Positions 53,285 through 61,830 of a stretch of DNA of 64,000 bases are shown here, one piece after another. The stretch is from G963667675 sp963667675 (GTDB lineage: Bacteria; Chloroflexota; Dehalococcoidia; Lucifugimonadales; UBA3495). The stretch lies in NCBI GenBank assembly GCA_963667675.1, contig OY763929.1:2480001-2544000 (forward strand), in the 5' to 3' direction. The notes beneath the pieces are model-generated. The model saw only the letters and a program-made list of their open reading frames with translations, searched no databases and was not told the origin of the DNA. The translations under genes were made by a program, and so were the position numbers. Position 1 is the stretch's first letter. Each line of letters opens with the position of its first letter.

Positions 53285-54262
53285 GTGACGATGACTAAAT
53301 CAGCACCGGGCAAGTCTTACCGCAAGGGAATATCGTTAGTAGAGGCCATCAAGCGATTCTCCAATGAGGCCGACGCTGAGGCGTGGTTCATGGAGACTCG
53401 CTGGGCGTCCGGGATAGTATGCCCGTTCTGCGGCGGACTGGACGGCGTGAGGGAGCGCAAAAACCGCAAGCCGCAACCCTTCCGGTGCAAGGATTGCCGA
53501 AAGGACTTCTCTATCAAGACCGGCACATTGATGCAAGGCTCGAAGCTCCCCCTCGGAACCTGGGCCATCGCCTTTTACCTGTTTTCGACGCACCTGAAAG
53601 GCGTATCCAGCATGAAGCTACACCGTGACCTGGCCGTGACGCAAAAGACGGCCTGGCATCTGGCACACCGCATCCGCGAGACCTTGAAGGACAATCCGGG
53701 CCAGTTCTTCGGGCCGGTGGAAATTGACGAAACCTACATCGGCGGGAAGGAAGGGAACAAACACCAGGACAAGAAGCTAAACGCCGGACGCGGGCCGGTT
53801 GGCAAGTCCGCGGTGGTGGGAGCTCGCGACCAGGATACCGGGCAAATCGCCGCCAAGCATATCCCCTTCACCGACAAAGACGCGCTCCAAGGGTTTGTCC
53901 GGGAGACAACGGAGATTGGCGCGGTGGTTTACACCGACGAAGCCAGGGCATACGAAGGGATGCCGCACCGCTCCCACTGGACCGTCCAGCACAGCGCAGG
54001 GGAGTACGTCAAGCGTCAAGCAACTACTAACGGGATTGAGTCCTTTTGGGCCTTGCTCAAAAGGGGCATCAATGGGACGTATCACCACGTCTCCAGTAAG
54101 CACCTGGGCCGGTACGTGACCGAGTTTTCAGGCCGTCACAACAGCCGCCCAATGGACACTGAGGCCATCATGGGCCGCATGGCCCGCGGGACTACCGGCA
54201 AGCGATTGCCATACGCGGGACTGATAGGCCCGGCATTTACCCGTCAACCGCAAATGCTCTAA
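53285..54262 (+). CDS. IS1595-family (ISXO2-like) transposase
   Basis: 325 residues. The N-terminal zinc ribbon has CPFCGG and CKDCRKDF. The catalytic core shows EIDETYIGGKEGN (first Asp), VVYTDEARAYEGM (second Asp) and TNGIESFWALLKRG (Glu), the DDE-type order of ISXO2-like transposases. All motifs are intact, so the enzyme may be active. The start is the ATG at 53285 or the next Met. Two small genes follow on the same strand within the element. Confidence 0.93.
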   Translation: MTMTKSAPGKSYRKGISLVEAIKRFSNEADAEAWFMETRWASGIVCPFCGGLDGVRERKNRKPQPFRCKDCRKDFSIKTGTLMQGSKLPLGTWAIAFYLFSTHLKGVSSMKLHRDLAVTQKTAWHLAHRIRETLKDNPGQFFGPVEIDETYIGGKEGNKHQDKKLNAGRGPVGKSAVVGARDQDTGQIAAKHIPFTDKDALQGFVRETTEIGAVVYTDEARAYEGMPHRSHWTVQHSAGEYVKRQATTNGIESFWALLKRGINGTYHHVSSKHLGRYVTEFSGRHNSRPMDTEAIMGRMARGTTGKRLPYAGLIGPAFTRQPQML

Positions 54263-54290
54263 CCCGAATCGTGAGGGAAAGGAGACATCA

Positions 54291-54620
54291 ATGGCAGAGG
54301 CGCGTCATCTCCTGGTAGAACAAAAAGTTGCCATCGACTGGCATTTACTAGAGGCCATTGAGAATGAGGCATTCGTAAATGGGATTCATGTAAACCAAAT
54401 CGTTAACAGTGCAATCGCTAATTGGGTTGCCGATAATGTCTCTGGCTACTACGACGCTGCCCAGGAGGAAATCCGGCGCATGGAAAACTCGGCGGTTTGG
54501 GAGTCGAGGGAACCTTGCTACCCTGAGTGGATGCATCCTGATGATGTCAAAGATAGAGTCCAGCAATTGGCTGCCTTGGGAGCACGTTGGAAGAGAGAAT
54601 CAGAAACCGAGGGGGCATAA
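54291..54620 (+). CDS. Transposon passenger protein with ribbon-helix-helix-like N-terminus
   Basis: 109 residues. The first 45 read like an Arc/CopG ribbon-helix-helix: a short strand LVEQKVAIDW, helix LLEAIENEAFV, and NGIHVNQIVNSAIANWV, close to the usual GxSxNxxIxxAI pattern. The rest is helical and charged. The start is preceded by AAAGGAG. Its stop TAA shares a base with the next ATG. A regulator of the transposase or an antitoxin-like protein is possible. No catalytic motif is seen. Confidence 0.65.
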   Translation: MAEARHLLVEQKVAIDWHLLEAIENEAFVNGIHVNQIVNSAIANWVADNVSGYYDAAQEEIRRMENSAVWESREPCYPEWMHPDDVKDRVQQLAALGARWKRESETEGA

Positions 54621-54790
54621 TGGCTGCTACTAAAGACAAGCGGATTGGGACGTTGTGGGACCCGGTAGACGCATCACCGGAAGACATAGCCCGCGCCTGT
54701 ATGCAAGGGCCGCCCAAAGAGAAGTGGGACTATCAGAATAAGGAATCTGAGCCGGATTTAGAGGCCGACGAAGATTCCGAGTCTGTGTAA
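54620..54790 (+). CDS. Small acidic transposon passenger protein
   Basis: 56 residues starting MAATKDKRIGTLWDPVD and ending in a run of acidic residues (DEDSESV). The TAATG overlap with the previous gene indicates coupled translation. Its last codons and stop lie inside the right inverted repeat. I do not recognise the family. The short, acidic, unstructured tail suggests a binding partner of the preceding protein or of the transposase. Confidence 0.55.
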   Translation: MAATKDKRIGTLWDPVDASPEDIARACMQGPPKEKWDYQNKESEPDLEADEDSESV

Positions 54791-54807
54791 TTAGGTATAT
54801 AATTCCC
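54784..54807 (-). repeat. Right terminal inverted repeat
   Basis: 24 bases, the perfect reverse complement of the left end. It contains the stop codon of the second passenger gene. Confidence 0.9.
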
Positions 54808-55123
54808 CATTTTTTCTTCTGACTCTCGCTGTCTATCCGACGTCATACTTACTGTTAAGGACCGTCCAGTGGGCAAGCCAATAAACTGGCGAGCCGAAAT
54901 CAACTGCGAAGACCTTTATGCGTTCTGTCTACGATTCGTGGAATACATCGAAGGTAAATTGGTCAATGCTGGACAGGCACCCTTGGATTCCAACATCCAC
55001 CCGCATTGACGCTTTTCATCGCCGCTAACTAGCCTTGCCACTGAAGCCCTTCATAAACCATTGCCTGTTGGCACCTCTCAATCGCAGCCAAGTTTATAAC
55101 TCGGACACATCGGAGGCATTCCT
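54808..55123. other. Right flank of the IS with a possible short gene remnant
   Basis: 316 bases to the mutase gene. A GTG at 54869 opens 46 codons ending at 55009 (VGKPINWRAEINCEDLYAF and more), and the same frame is open back to the IS edge. It may be the 3' tail of a gene cut by the transposon or a minor chance frame. It does not resemble the RCC1 repeats. I see no clear promoter for the mutase here. Confidence 0.3.
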
Positions 55124-56788
55124 GTGAGTTCCGAGGACAAGTCGCGAGGGCAAAGAGAACGGTATTCCCGCTGGCAGAAGAAAACCGATAGCCTTCCCGA
55201 ACTAAAGTCCAAGTACGCGACGCCCTCCCAGATCGATGTCAACCGGATTTATACCCCCGGTGACGCGACGGAAACCAACTATGGGGAAGACCTAGGACTA
55301 CCGGGAGAGTACCCCTACCTTCGGGGCGTTCACCCCACAGGCTACCGCGGACGTCTATGGACCATGCGGATGTTTGCCGGGTTTGGGCTTCCTGAAGAGA
55401 CCAACCATAGATTCAAGCGCCTACTGGACCAAGGCCAGACAGGCCTGAGCGTAGCTTTCGACATGCCGACCCTTTATGGATACGATACCGACGACCAAAG
55501 GGCGGCAGGCGAGTACGGCAAGTGCGGCGTTGCGGTGTCGTCTCTGGCCGACATGGAGGCCCTGTTCCAGGGAATCTCTTTGGGCCAGATAACAACATCC
55601 ATGACCATCAACGCCCCGGCCGCAATCATATGGGCGATGTATATCGCAGTGGCGCAAAAGCAAGGAGTTGCCCTATCCGCATTGGGCGGGACCATCCAAA
55701 ACGATATACTGAAAGAGTACATAGCTCAAAACGAGTACGTTTTCCCTCCGGGACCGTCGATGCGGTTGGTGGTGGACACTGTGGAGTTCGCCTCCCAGCA
55801 CTTGCCTAGGTGGAACCCCATCAGCATCAGCGGGTATCACATTCGAGAGGCCGGCTCGACCGCGGTCCAGGAACTGGCCTTCACCCTGGCGGATGGGTTC
55901 GAGTACGTGCGCCACGCCCTGGACAGGGGCCTGCAAGTGGACGACTTCGGGCCTCGCTTGAGCTTCTTCTTCAACGTACACAATAATTTCTTCGAGGAAA
56001 TAGCTAAATTCAGGGCGGCCCGACGCATCTGGGCTAGGGAAATGCAAGAGACCTTCGGAGCCAGGAATCCACGTTCAGCGTGGCTCAGGTTCCACGCTCA
56101 AACGTCCGGAGCGTCGTTGACTGCACAGCAACCCGAGAACAACGTAACGCGAGTATCGTTGCAGGCCTTGGCGGCGGTGCTCGGAGGATGTCAATCGCTG
56201 CACACCAACGGCAAAGACGAGGCATGGGCACTGCCTTCGGAAGCTGCCGCGCTTCAGGCCCTGCGCACTCAACAGATTATCGCCCACGAGACCGGCGTTA
56301 CAGATACCGTCGACCCCTTGGGGGGAAGCTACTTTGTGGAGCACCTGACCAACCAAGTTGAGGCCGCAGCGTGCGACTATTTCAAGCGCATCGACGATTT
56401 AGGCGGGGTGGTCCCGAGCTTGGAAAGCGGGTTCTTCCAACGGGAAATCGCCGAGGCAGCCTACGTGCACCAACTTGAAGAGGACCGTAAGGAGCGCATT
56501 ACCGTGGGGGTCAACGAGTACGTTACCGAAGAATCTCTGGACTTGCCCTTGCTGAAAGTGGACCGGACCGGTGAACAACTCCAAATCAACCGCCTTAGAG
56601 ACCTGCGCCGCGGCCGAGACGGCCGGGAAGTGGCCCAGAAGTTGAGCGGGTTGGAGCAGGCGGCGCGGGGCTCGGAGAACCTTATGCCTCACATCCTGGA
56701 GGCCGTCAACTCCTACGCCACCCTGGGAGAGATGATGGACGTTTTCCGTGAAGTCTTTGGCGAGTACGAACCTAAGTGGGGATTCTGA
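55124..56788 (+). CDS. Acyl-CoA mutase large (catalytic) subunit, isobutyryl-CoA-mutase-like pocket
   Basis: 554 residues from a GTG after GGAGG. The TIM-barrel catalytic subunit of B12-dependent acyl-CoA mutases is complete (YRGRLWTMRMFAGFG, GLSVAFDMPT, SISGYHIREAG with His239), but the C-terminal B12-binding domain is absent, so a small subunit must be encoded elsewhere. The pocket residues are Phe84 and Gln202. The spacing to His239 (155 and 37 residues) is the same as for Tyr89, Arg207 and His244 of methylmalonyl-CoA mutase, and Phe plus Gln is the isobutyryl-CoA mutase pair. An unqualified methylmalonyl-CoA mutase name would therefore be doubtful; a related branched-acyl substrate is also possible. 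Confidence 0.85.
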   Translation: MSSEDKSRGQRERYSRWQKKTDSLPELKSKYATPSQIDVNRIYTPGDATETNYGEDLGLPGEYPYLRGVHPTGYRGRLWTMRMFAGFGLPEETNHRFKRLLDQGQTGLSVAFDMPTLYGYDTDDQRAAGEYGKCGVAVSSLADMEALFQGISLGQITTSMTINAPAAIIWAMYIAVAQKQGVALSALGGTIQNDILKEYIAQNEYVFPPGPSMRLVVDTVEFASQHLPRWNPISISGYHIREAGSTAVQELAFTLADGFEYVRHALDRGLQVDDFGPRLSFFFNVHNNFFEEIAKFRAARRIWAREMQETFGARNPRSAWLRFHAQTSGASLTAQQPENNVTRVSLQALAAVLGGCQSLHTNGKDEAWALPSEAAALQALRTQQIIAHETGVTDTVDPLGGSYFVEHLTNQVEAAACDYFKRIDDLGGVVPSLESGFFQREIAEAAYVHQLEEDRKERITVGVNEYVTEESLDLPLLKVDRTGEQLQINRLRDLRRGRDGREVAQKLSGLEQAARGSENLMPHILEAVNSYATLGEMMDVFREVFGEYEPKWGF

Positions 56789-56810
56789 GGCGAAAGGCCC
56801 CTTAGACCCG

Positions 56811-58856
56811 CTACTCCTCTTCGTTGGCCCTCTTGGCGTCCTCTATGACCCGTTGCTCCAGGTTGTTGGGCACCGGATCGTAGTGATCGAACTCTAACTG
56901 GTACTCGCCGCGCCCCTGGGTCAGGGAACGAAGGTCCTGGGCGTACCGTTGCAGTTCCACTTGGGGCGCTTCCGCTTCGATGGTGGTCAGGCTGCCGTGG
57001 GGGATCATCCCCAGAATGCGGGCGCGTTTTCCGTTCAGGTCGCTCATCACTTCACCGGTATACGAGTCCGGCACGGTGACGGCCAGCTTCATTATCGGCT
57101 CCAGCAGGATAGGGTTGGCCCCGGCAATGCCTTTTCGCAGCGCCTGGCTGCCCGCAATTTCAAAGGACATGCCTGAAGAGTCCACGTCGTGGTAGCTACC
57201 GTCGTAGATCACGGCCTTCATATCGACAACAGGGTATCCTGCCAGTACGCCTTCGGCCATGGCCTTGACCACACCCTTTTCCACCGAGGGTATGTACTCC
57301 CTGGGGACTCTTCCCCCCACTACCTCGCTGCCGAACTCGAATCCCAAAGTGCGGTCCAGCGGTTCCAGCCTTAGCAAGACGTGTCCGTATTGGCCGTGGC
57401 CGCCGCTCTGCTTCTTGTGCCGGTACTCGGTCTGGGTCACCTGGGTAATGGTCTCTTTGTAGGCAACCTTGGGCAACTGCACTTTCAGGTCGGCGCCGAA
57501 TTTCCGCCGGATTTTGTCCAACGCTACCTCAACCTGGGCCTCTCCCAGGCCGGTCATCAACGTTTGTTGGGTATCGGCGATTCTGCTCACGTACAAGCTG
57601 GGGTCTTCTTCCACTATGCGGGCCAACGCGGCGGACATCTTGTCAAGGTCGGCCTTGGCGGCGGGCGTCACCGCCACACTGTAGTAGCCGACCGGGAAAT
57701 CTATGGACTTGAACAACACCGGGTTGTCCCTGGTGCACAGAGTGTCTCCGGTCACTGTGGACGAAAGTTTACCGATGGCGCCGATATCGCCGGCGGTGAC
57801 CTCCGCAACGTTCTCCTGCGACTTGCCTTTTGGAAGGTACAACTGCCCAATACGCTCTGTGGACTCGTGCACCGGGTTCCACACCTCCGAATTGCTCTTC
57901 ACAGTGCCCCGGTAGACGCGGAATATCGACAGCTTGCCCACGAATGGGTCGGCGGAAGTCTTGAACACGAAAGCAGCCATGGGCTCGTTAGCGTCACCCT
58001 TTAGCTCGACCGGCTCGCGTGTAGACGCGTCGGTCACCTCCGGTTTGACTCCATCGACCGGGGATGGAAGGAAGCTGCAGACCATGTCCAATAGCTCCCC
58101 CACGCCCATGCCCTTGGTCGCAGAGACGGCGAGAATGGGCACCAGCGTGCCTTCCGAAATTGCTGCCCGGACTGCGGTCTCGATCTCCGGCTGGGTTATT
58201 TCCTCGCCTTCAAGGTATTTGTCGGCCAAGGCGTCGTCGCTTTCGGCTGCGGCTTCAATGAGACGCTCACGGGCGGCCTCCAGTTGGTCGGCGAGTTCTG
58301 GAGGAACGTCGCTGGGCGGATTGATTACGCTGATGACGCCATTGAAGTTCTCCGCTTCTCCAACAGCCAGTTGAAAGGGAATACACTGGTTGCCGAACGC
58401 AGCCTGAATGTCGGTTACGCACTGGGAGAAGGTGGTGTTCTCTCGGTCCAGCTTGTTGACCACCAACATGCGGGGTAAACCAGCCTCTCCGGCCATGTCC
58501 CAGGCGCGTTCGGTCCCCACGTCCACCCCGGACTGGGCGGCGACCAGGATCAGCGTTCCCTCTACGACCCGCAGGGAACCTGTGACCTCTCCTCTGAAGT
58601 CGTCGTATCCCGGCGTGTCCAAGAGGTTGATCTTGTGGTCGCCAACCTCACACGAGATCAGTGTGCTTTGGATACTGCTGCCGCGCTTGATTTCCTCCGG
58701 TTCGTAGTCCGAAACGGTGTTTCCATCCTCCACTCGTCCCATTCGGGTAACGGCGTTCACCTGGAACAAGGCGGCCTCGCTAAGGGAGGTCTTGCCAGCC
58801 CCGCTGTGAGACAGCAAAGCCACGTTTCTCAGGTTCTGGATTTCCGGCTTGGCCAT
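56811..58856 (-). CDS. EF-G-like translation GTPase (EF-G2 type)
   Basis: 681 residues from the ATG at 58856, seven bases after GGGGGA; a longer reading lacks support. The GTPase motifs are SHSGAGKTSL (G1), LLDTPGYDDF (G3, where classical EF-G has DTPGHVDF) and VNKLDRE (G4). Domains II-V follow, with RFGADLKVQLPKVAYKETI and the C-terminal YAQDLRSLTQGRGEYQLEFD. These differences place it in the EF-G2 or paralogue group rather than the main EF-G. The role is unknown in most hosts. It is convergent with the mutase gene. Confidence 0.85.
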   Translation of the reverse strand: MAKPEIQNLRNVALLSHSGAGKTSLSEAALFQVNAVTRMGRVEDGNTVSDYEPEEIKRGSSIQSTLISCEVGDHKINLLDTPGYDDFRGEVTGSLRVVEGTLILVAAQSGVDVGTERAWDMAGEAGLPRMLVVNKLDRENTTFSQCVTDIQAAFGNQCIPFQLAVGEAENFNGVISVINPPSDVPPELADQLEAARERLIEAAAESDDALADKYLEGEEITQPEIETAVRAAISEGTLVPILAVSATKGMGVGELLDMVCSFLPSPVDGVKPEVTDASTREPVELKGDANEPMAAFVFKTSADPFVGKLSIFRVYRGTVKSNSEVWNPVHESTERIGQLYLPKGKSQENVAEVTAGDIGAIGKLSSTVTGDTLCTRDNPVLFKSIDFPVGYYSVAVTPAAKADLDKMSAALARIVEEDPSLYVSRIADTQQTLMTGLGEAQVEVALDKIRRKFGADLKVQLPKVAYKETITQVTQTEYRHKKQSGGHGQYGHVLLRLEPLDRTLGFEFGSEVVGGRVPREYIPSVEKGVVKAMAEGVLAGYPVVDMKAVIYDGSYHDVDSSGMSFEIAGSQALRKGIAGANPILLEPIMKLAVTVPDSYTGEVMSDLNGKRARILGMIPHGSLTTIEAEAPQVELQRYAQDLRSLTQGRGEYQLEFDHYDPVPNNLEQRVIEDAKRANEEE

Positions 58857-59222
58857 GGAAAGTCCCCCTTCGACTTTGATGCTGGATGATGTGCCACAGG
58901 CATCCCGGATGACGGGCCTGACCTGAAACGATGCAGCCCAGCCTTTATCGCTGCCGGGCCTAACCCGGCCCATTGTATCGGTTATGGCTCCAAGGGCGCA
59001 ATCATTCAAACAGCTACGGTATCGCCGCCGCTGACGGCCAATGGTGCAGTAAGCTATAGTCCCAGCTGCAGCGACCGGCAGCGGGCCGCTCCCTCAGCGA
59101 CCCCTTCTTCTCCGGAAGAGCCGGCCGCTCCTCTTTTGGAATCCTGGCGCGATGCAGGAGCACCGCATTCGGCCGGTAGAAACCGCGGACAGACTTTCAA
59201 TTGGCCTATAGGGGATAACAAG

Positions 59223-59252
59223 AAGGCCAGGCGCTTCAATTGGCCTGGCCTT
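59223..59252 (-). terminator. Terminator of the molybdenum hydroxylase gene
   Basis: A perfect 10-bp stem (AAGGCCAGGC with GCCTGGCCTT) around a 10-base loop lies 17 bases past the stop on the minus strand, followed by CTTGTTA. Confidence 0.7.
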
Positions 59253-59268
59253 AATGGTTTGGACTGAT

Positions 59269-61554
59269 TTAGTCTGCCGCTTGCTGCAATGCCGTCCCGT
59301 TCTTTTCCCAGAAAGCCTCCAGGACCTCCGCGGGGCTCATTGGTAGGTGCGTCAGCCTTACGTCCAAGGCCCGGGAGATAGCGTTGGCGATGGCTGCCAT
59401 GGGAGGCACAATTGGCACCTCTCCCACGCCCCTAACCCCGTAGGGATGACCAGGGTTGGCCGCTTCCACGATCACGGTGTTGATCATCGGCAAATCCAGG
59501 CTGGTGGGCATGCGATAGTCCAGGAAAGAGGAGTTTTGCATGCGGCCCTGGGAGTCGAAGAAGTATTCTTCGTTCAAGGCCCAACCGATGCCTTGGACCA
59601 CGCCCCCCTGCATTTGGCCTTCGACGTAACTGGGATGGATCGCCTTGCCCGCATCCTGCACCACGGTGTAGTCGAGAATGGTGACCTTTCCGGTGTCGAT
59701 ATCGACCTCGACGTCTGCGACCTGGGTGCTAAACGCTCCGCCGGCGCTCTGGGGATTGACGCTTACCTGGCTGGATACAGGCCCGCCGGTGTCATTCAAC
59801 TTGGCGGCCAACTCCTTGAAAGTCATCTTCAGGTCCGGGTCGGACTTATGCTGGAAGACGCCATCGACCAGGTCTGTGTCTTCCGCTGACACCTCCCAGA
59901 TGCCGGCGGCCCTCTCGATCATCTTTTTCTTAACGTCCTGAGCGCACTCGTATGCCGCCCACCCGGTGGCAAAGGCAGTTCGGCTGCCCCCGGTCACCAC
60001 GGTGTACCCCACCGACTCGGTGTCACCCACGCTGGGATAAACGTCTTCGGCCGGAATCCCCAGCACTTCGGCCGCCTGCATGGCTATCGCCGCCCGGGTG
60101 CCTCCGATGTCGGTGGACCCCTCCACCAGACTGATTGTGCCGTCGGCGTTCACAGCTATGGAGCAACTGGACTGCCAGCCGATGTTGAACCAGAAGCCGG
60201 AGGCTACGCCTCGGCCGCGGTGTTTTCCTTTCAACTGGGTGTTGTACTGGTCGGAATCCTTGGCCGCTTCCAGACATTCTACGTTTCCAATGCGGGGGAA
60301 CACGGGGCCATCCACCCTGCGAGTGCCTTCCTTCGAGGCGTTGAGCAGCCGGAATTCAATGGGGTCCATACCCAGCTTCTGGCAAAGCTCGTCGACCACC
60401 TGCTCGCCGGCAAATGCCGCGTTGGGCGCGCCGGGGGCCCGATAGGCGGCGACCTTGGGTTTGTTTACAACCACGTCGTAGCAGTCCGCCACGGCGTTTT
60501 CGATGTCATAAGGGGCAAACACAGCCATGCCTCCAGCAACTACCGACGACCCAGGGTAGGCGCCGGCCTCGTACGAAAGTATGGCTTCGGCGGCGGTTAT
60601 TTTGCCAGACTTGATTACGCCCATCTTCACTTTCATGTGGGATCCCGAGGTGGGACCGGTGCTTTCAAAGACCTCTGAGCGGCTCATGATGAACTTCACC
60701 GGCTGTCCCGTCTGTCGCGAGAGCAGAACGGCCAAGGGCTCCAGGTAAACGGGGATTTTGCCCCCGAACCCGCCGCCGATTTCCATAGGAACGACCTTGA
60801 TCTGGGAAACCGGCATATCCAGTATGCTTGCCAGCGAGTCCCGTGCAGTAAATGCGCCCTGGGTGCTGGTCCAGACGGTTACGTGACCATCCGAGTTCCA
60901 CAGGGCAGCCCCGTTCTGCGGCTCGATGTAGCCTTGATGCACCGCCACGTTGGTGAATTCCCGTTCGACTACGATGTCGGCTTCGGCGAAGCCCTTTTCC
61001 AAGTCGCCTTGTTCGAAACGGAACCGGCTGGCGATGTTGCTGTGCTTGTCCGTCTCCTCTCCCATGTCGTTGAACATCAAATCATCGTGAAGCAGCGGGG
61101 CATCGTCTTTCATGGCATCCAGCACGTCCATCAGCGGAGGCAGCACTTCGTACTGCACGTCAATTAGTTCCAGAGCGGTCTCGGCGACGTGGGGGTTTAC
61201 GGCAGCCACGGCGGCAACGGGATGGCCCTTATACAAGACTTTTTCCCTAGCAATAACGTTGTCGCTCTCGAATCGCTGGCTCTGGCTGGCGTCGTTCTTT
61301 TGGGCCACCGGCATGTCCTTGCCGGTTACCACGCCTTTAACTCCCGGATATTCCAACGCTTTGCTTACGTCGATGGACTTGATGCGGGCGTGGGCGTGGG
61401 GGCTCCGCAATACCTTGCCGTGGAGCATGCCTGCCTCGGAGAAATCTCCCCCGTATTTGGCCCTGCCGGTTACTTTGTCGGTACCGTCGTGACGAATCGG
61501 CCTGGTGCCGACCACTTTGTATTCAGTATTGGACAGAACGATGTTTGACGCCAT
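59269..61554 (-). CDS. Xanthine dehydrogenase family molybdopterin-binding large subunit
   Basis: 761 residues. The aldehyde oxidase/xanthine dehydrogenase hammerhead domain opens with HDGTDKVTGRAKYGGDF. EIGGGFGGK, AAYRAPGAPNAAF and the catalytic Glu in GVRGVGEVPIVPP follow in the expected order. The enzyme hydroxylates aldehydes, N-heterocycles, CO or acyl-CoA rings with water as the oxygen source. The FAD and 2Fe-2S partner subunits are not next to it, so they are encoded elsewhere or beyond this window. The cofactor would need the moaD-moaE products at 24 kb. Confidence 0.9.
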   Translation of the reverse strand: MASNIVLSNTEYKVVGTRPIRHDGTDKVTGRAKYGGDFSEAGMLHGKVLRSPHAHARIKSIDVSKALEYPGVKGVVTGKDMPVAQKNDASQSQRFESDNVIAREKVLYKGHPVAAVAAVNPHVAETALELIDVQYEVLPPLMDVLDAMKDDAPLLHDDLMFNDMGEETDKHSNIASRFRFEQGDLEKGFAEADIVVEREFTNVAVHQGYIEPQNGAALWNSDGHVTVWTSTQGAFTARDSLASILDMPVSQIKVVPMEIGGGFGGKIPVYLEPLAVLLSRQTGQPVKFIMSRSEVFESTGPTSGSHMKVKMGVIKSGKITAAEAILSYEAGAYPGSSVVAGGMAVFAPYDIENAVADCYDVVVNKPKVAAYRAPGAPNAAFAGEQVVDELCQKLGMDPIEFRLLNASKEGTRRVDGPVFPRIGNVECLEAAKDSDQYNTQLKGKHRGRGVASGFWFNIGWQSSCSIAVNADGTISLVEGSTDIGGTRAAIAMQAAEVLGIPAEDVYPSVGDTESVGYTVVTGGSRTAFATGWAAYECAQDVKKKMIERAAGIWEVSAEDTDLVDGVFQHKSDPDLKMTFKELAAKLNDTGGPVSSQVSVNPQSAGGAFSTQVADVEVDIDTGKVTILDYTVVQDAGKAIHPSYVEGQMQGGVVQGIGWALNEEYFFDSQGRMQNSSFLDYRMPTSLDLPMINTVIVEAANPGHPYGVRGVGEVPIVPPMAAIANAISRALDVRLTHLPMSPAEVLEAFWEKNGTALQQAAD

Positions 61555-61830
61555 CTAGGACACCTCTTGGCTGGTGTTGGTTTGGGTGGATTCAGCCTGG
61601 ACTGATGCCGAAATTGTACCACATCCCCCTGGTCGCAGATGTTGGGAAAGGCCCGGCAACCGCCTGCGCCGGCGGGGGGTAGCCGCGCATCGGGCGGCGG
61701 CATTAACGATGCCGAAAAAGCCTCCCAGCGGAGTAGACAACGGTCACCGTCGCGCCGACCAAGAACCCAGGTGGAGGGCCGACCAAGGAAAACGTCCAAC
61801 AGATTGGAGACAGCCAGTGTGCGCCGCTGT

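Larger units (their letters stand above)
53194..54807. mobile_element. IS1595-type transposon with two passenger genes
   Basis: Perfect 24-bp terminal inverted repeats, beginning GGGAATTATATACC, lie at 53194-53217 and 54784-54807. They bound a 1614-bp element with a DDE transposase and two small downstream genes. Flanking 8-mers (ATAAATTT on the left, CATTTTTT on the right) are not identical, so no target duplication is seen. The left end cuts into the RCC1-like lipoprotein gene. Confidence 0.85.
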
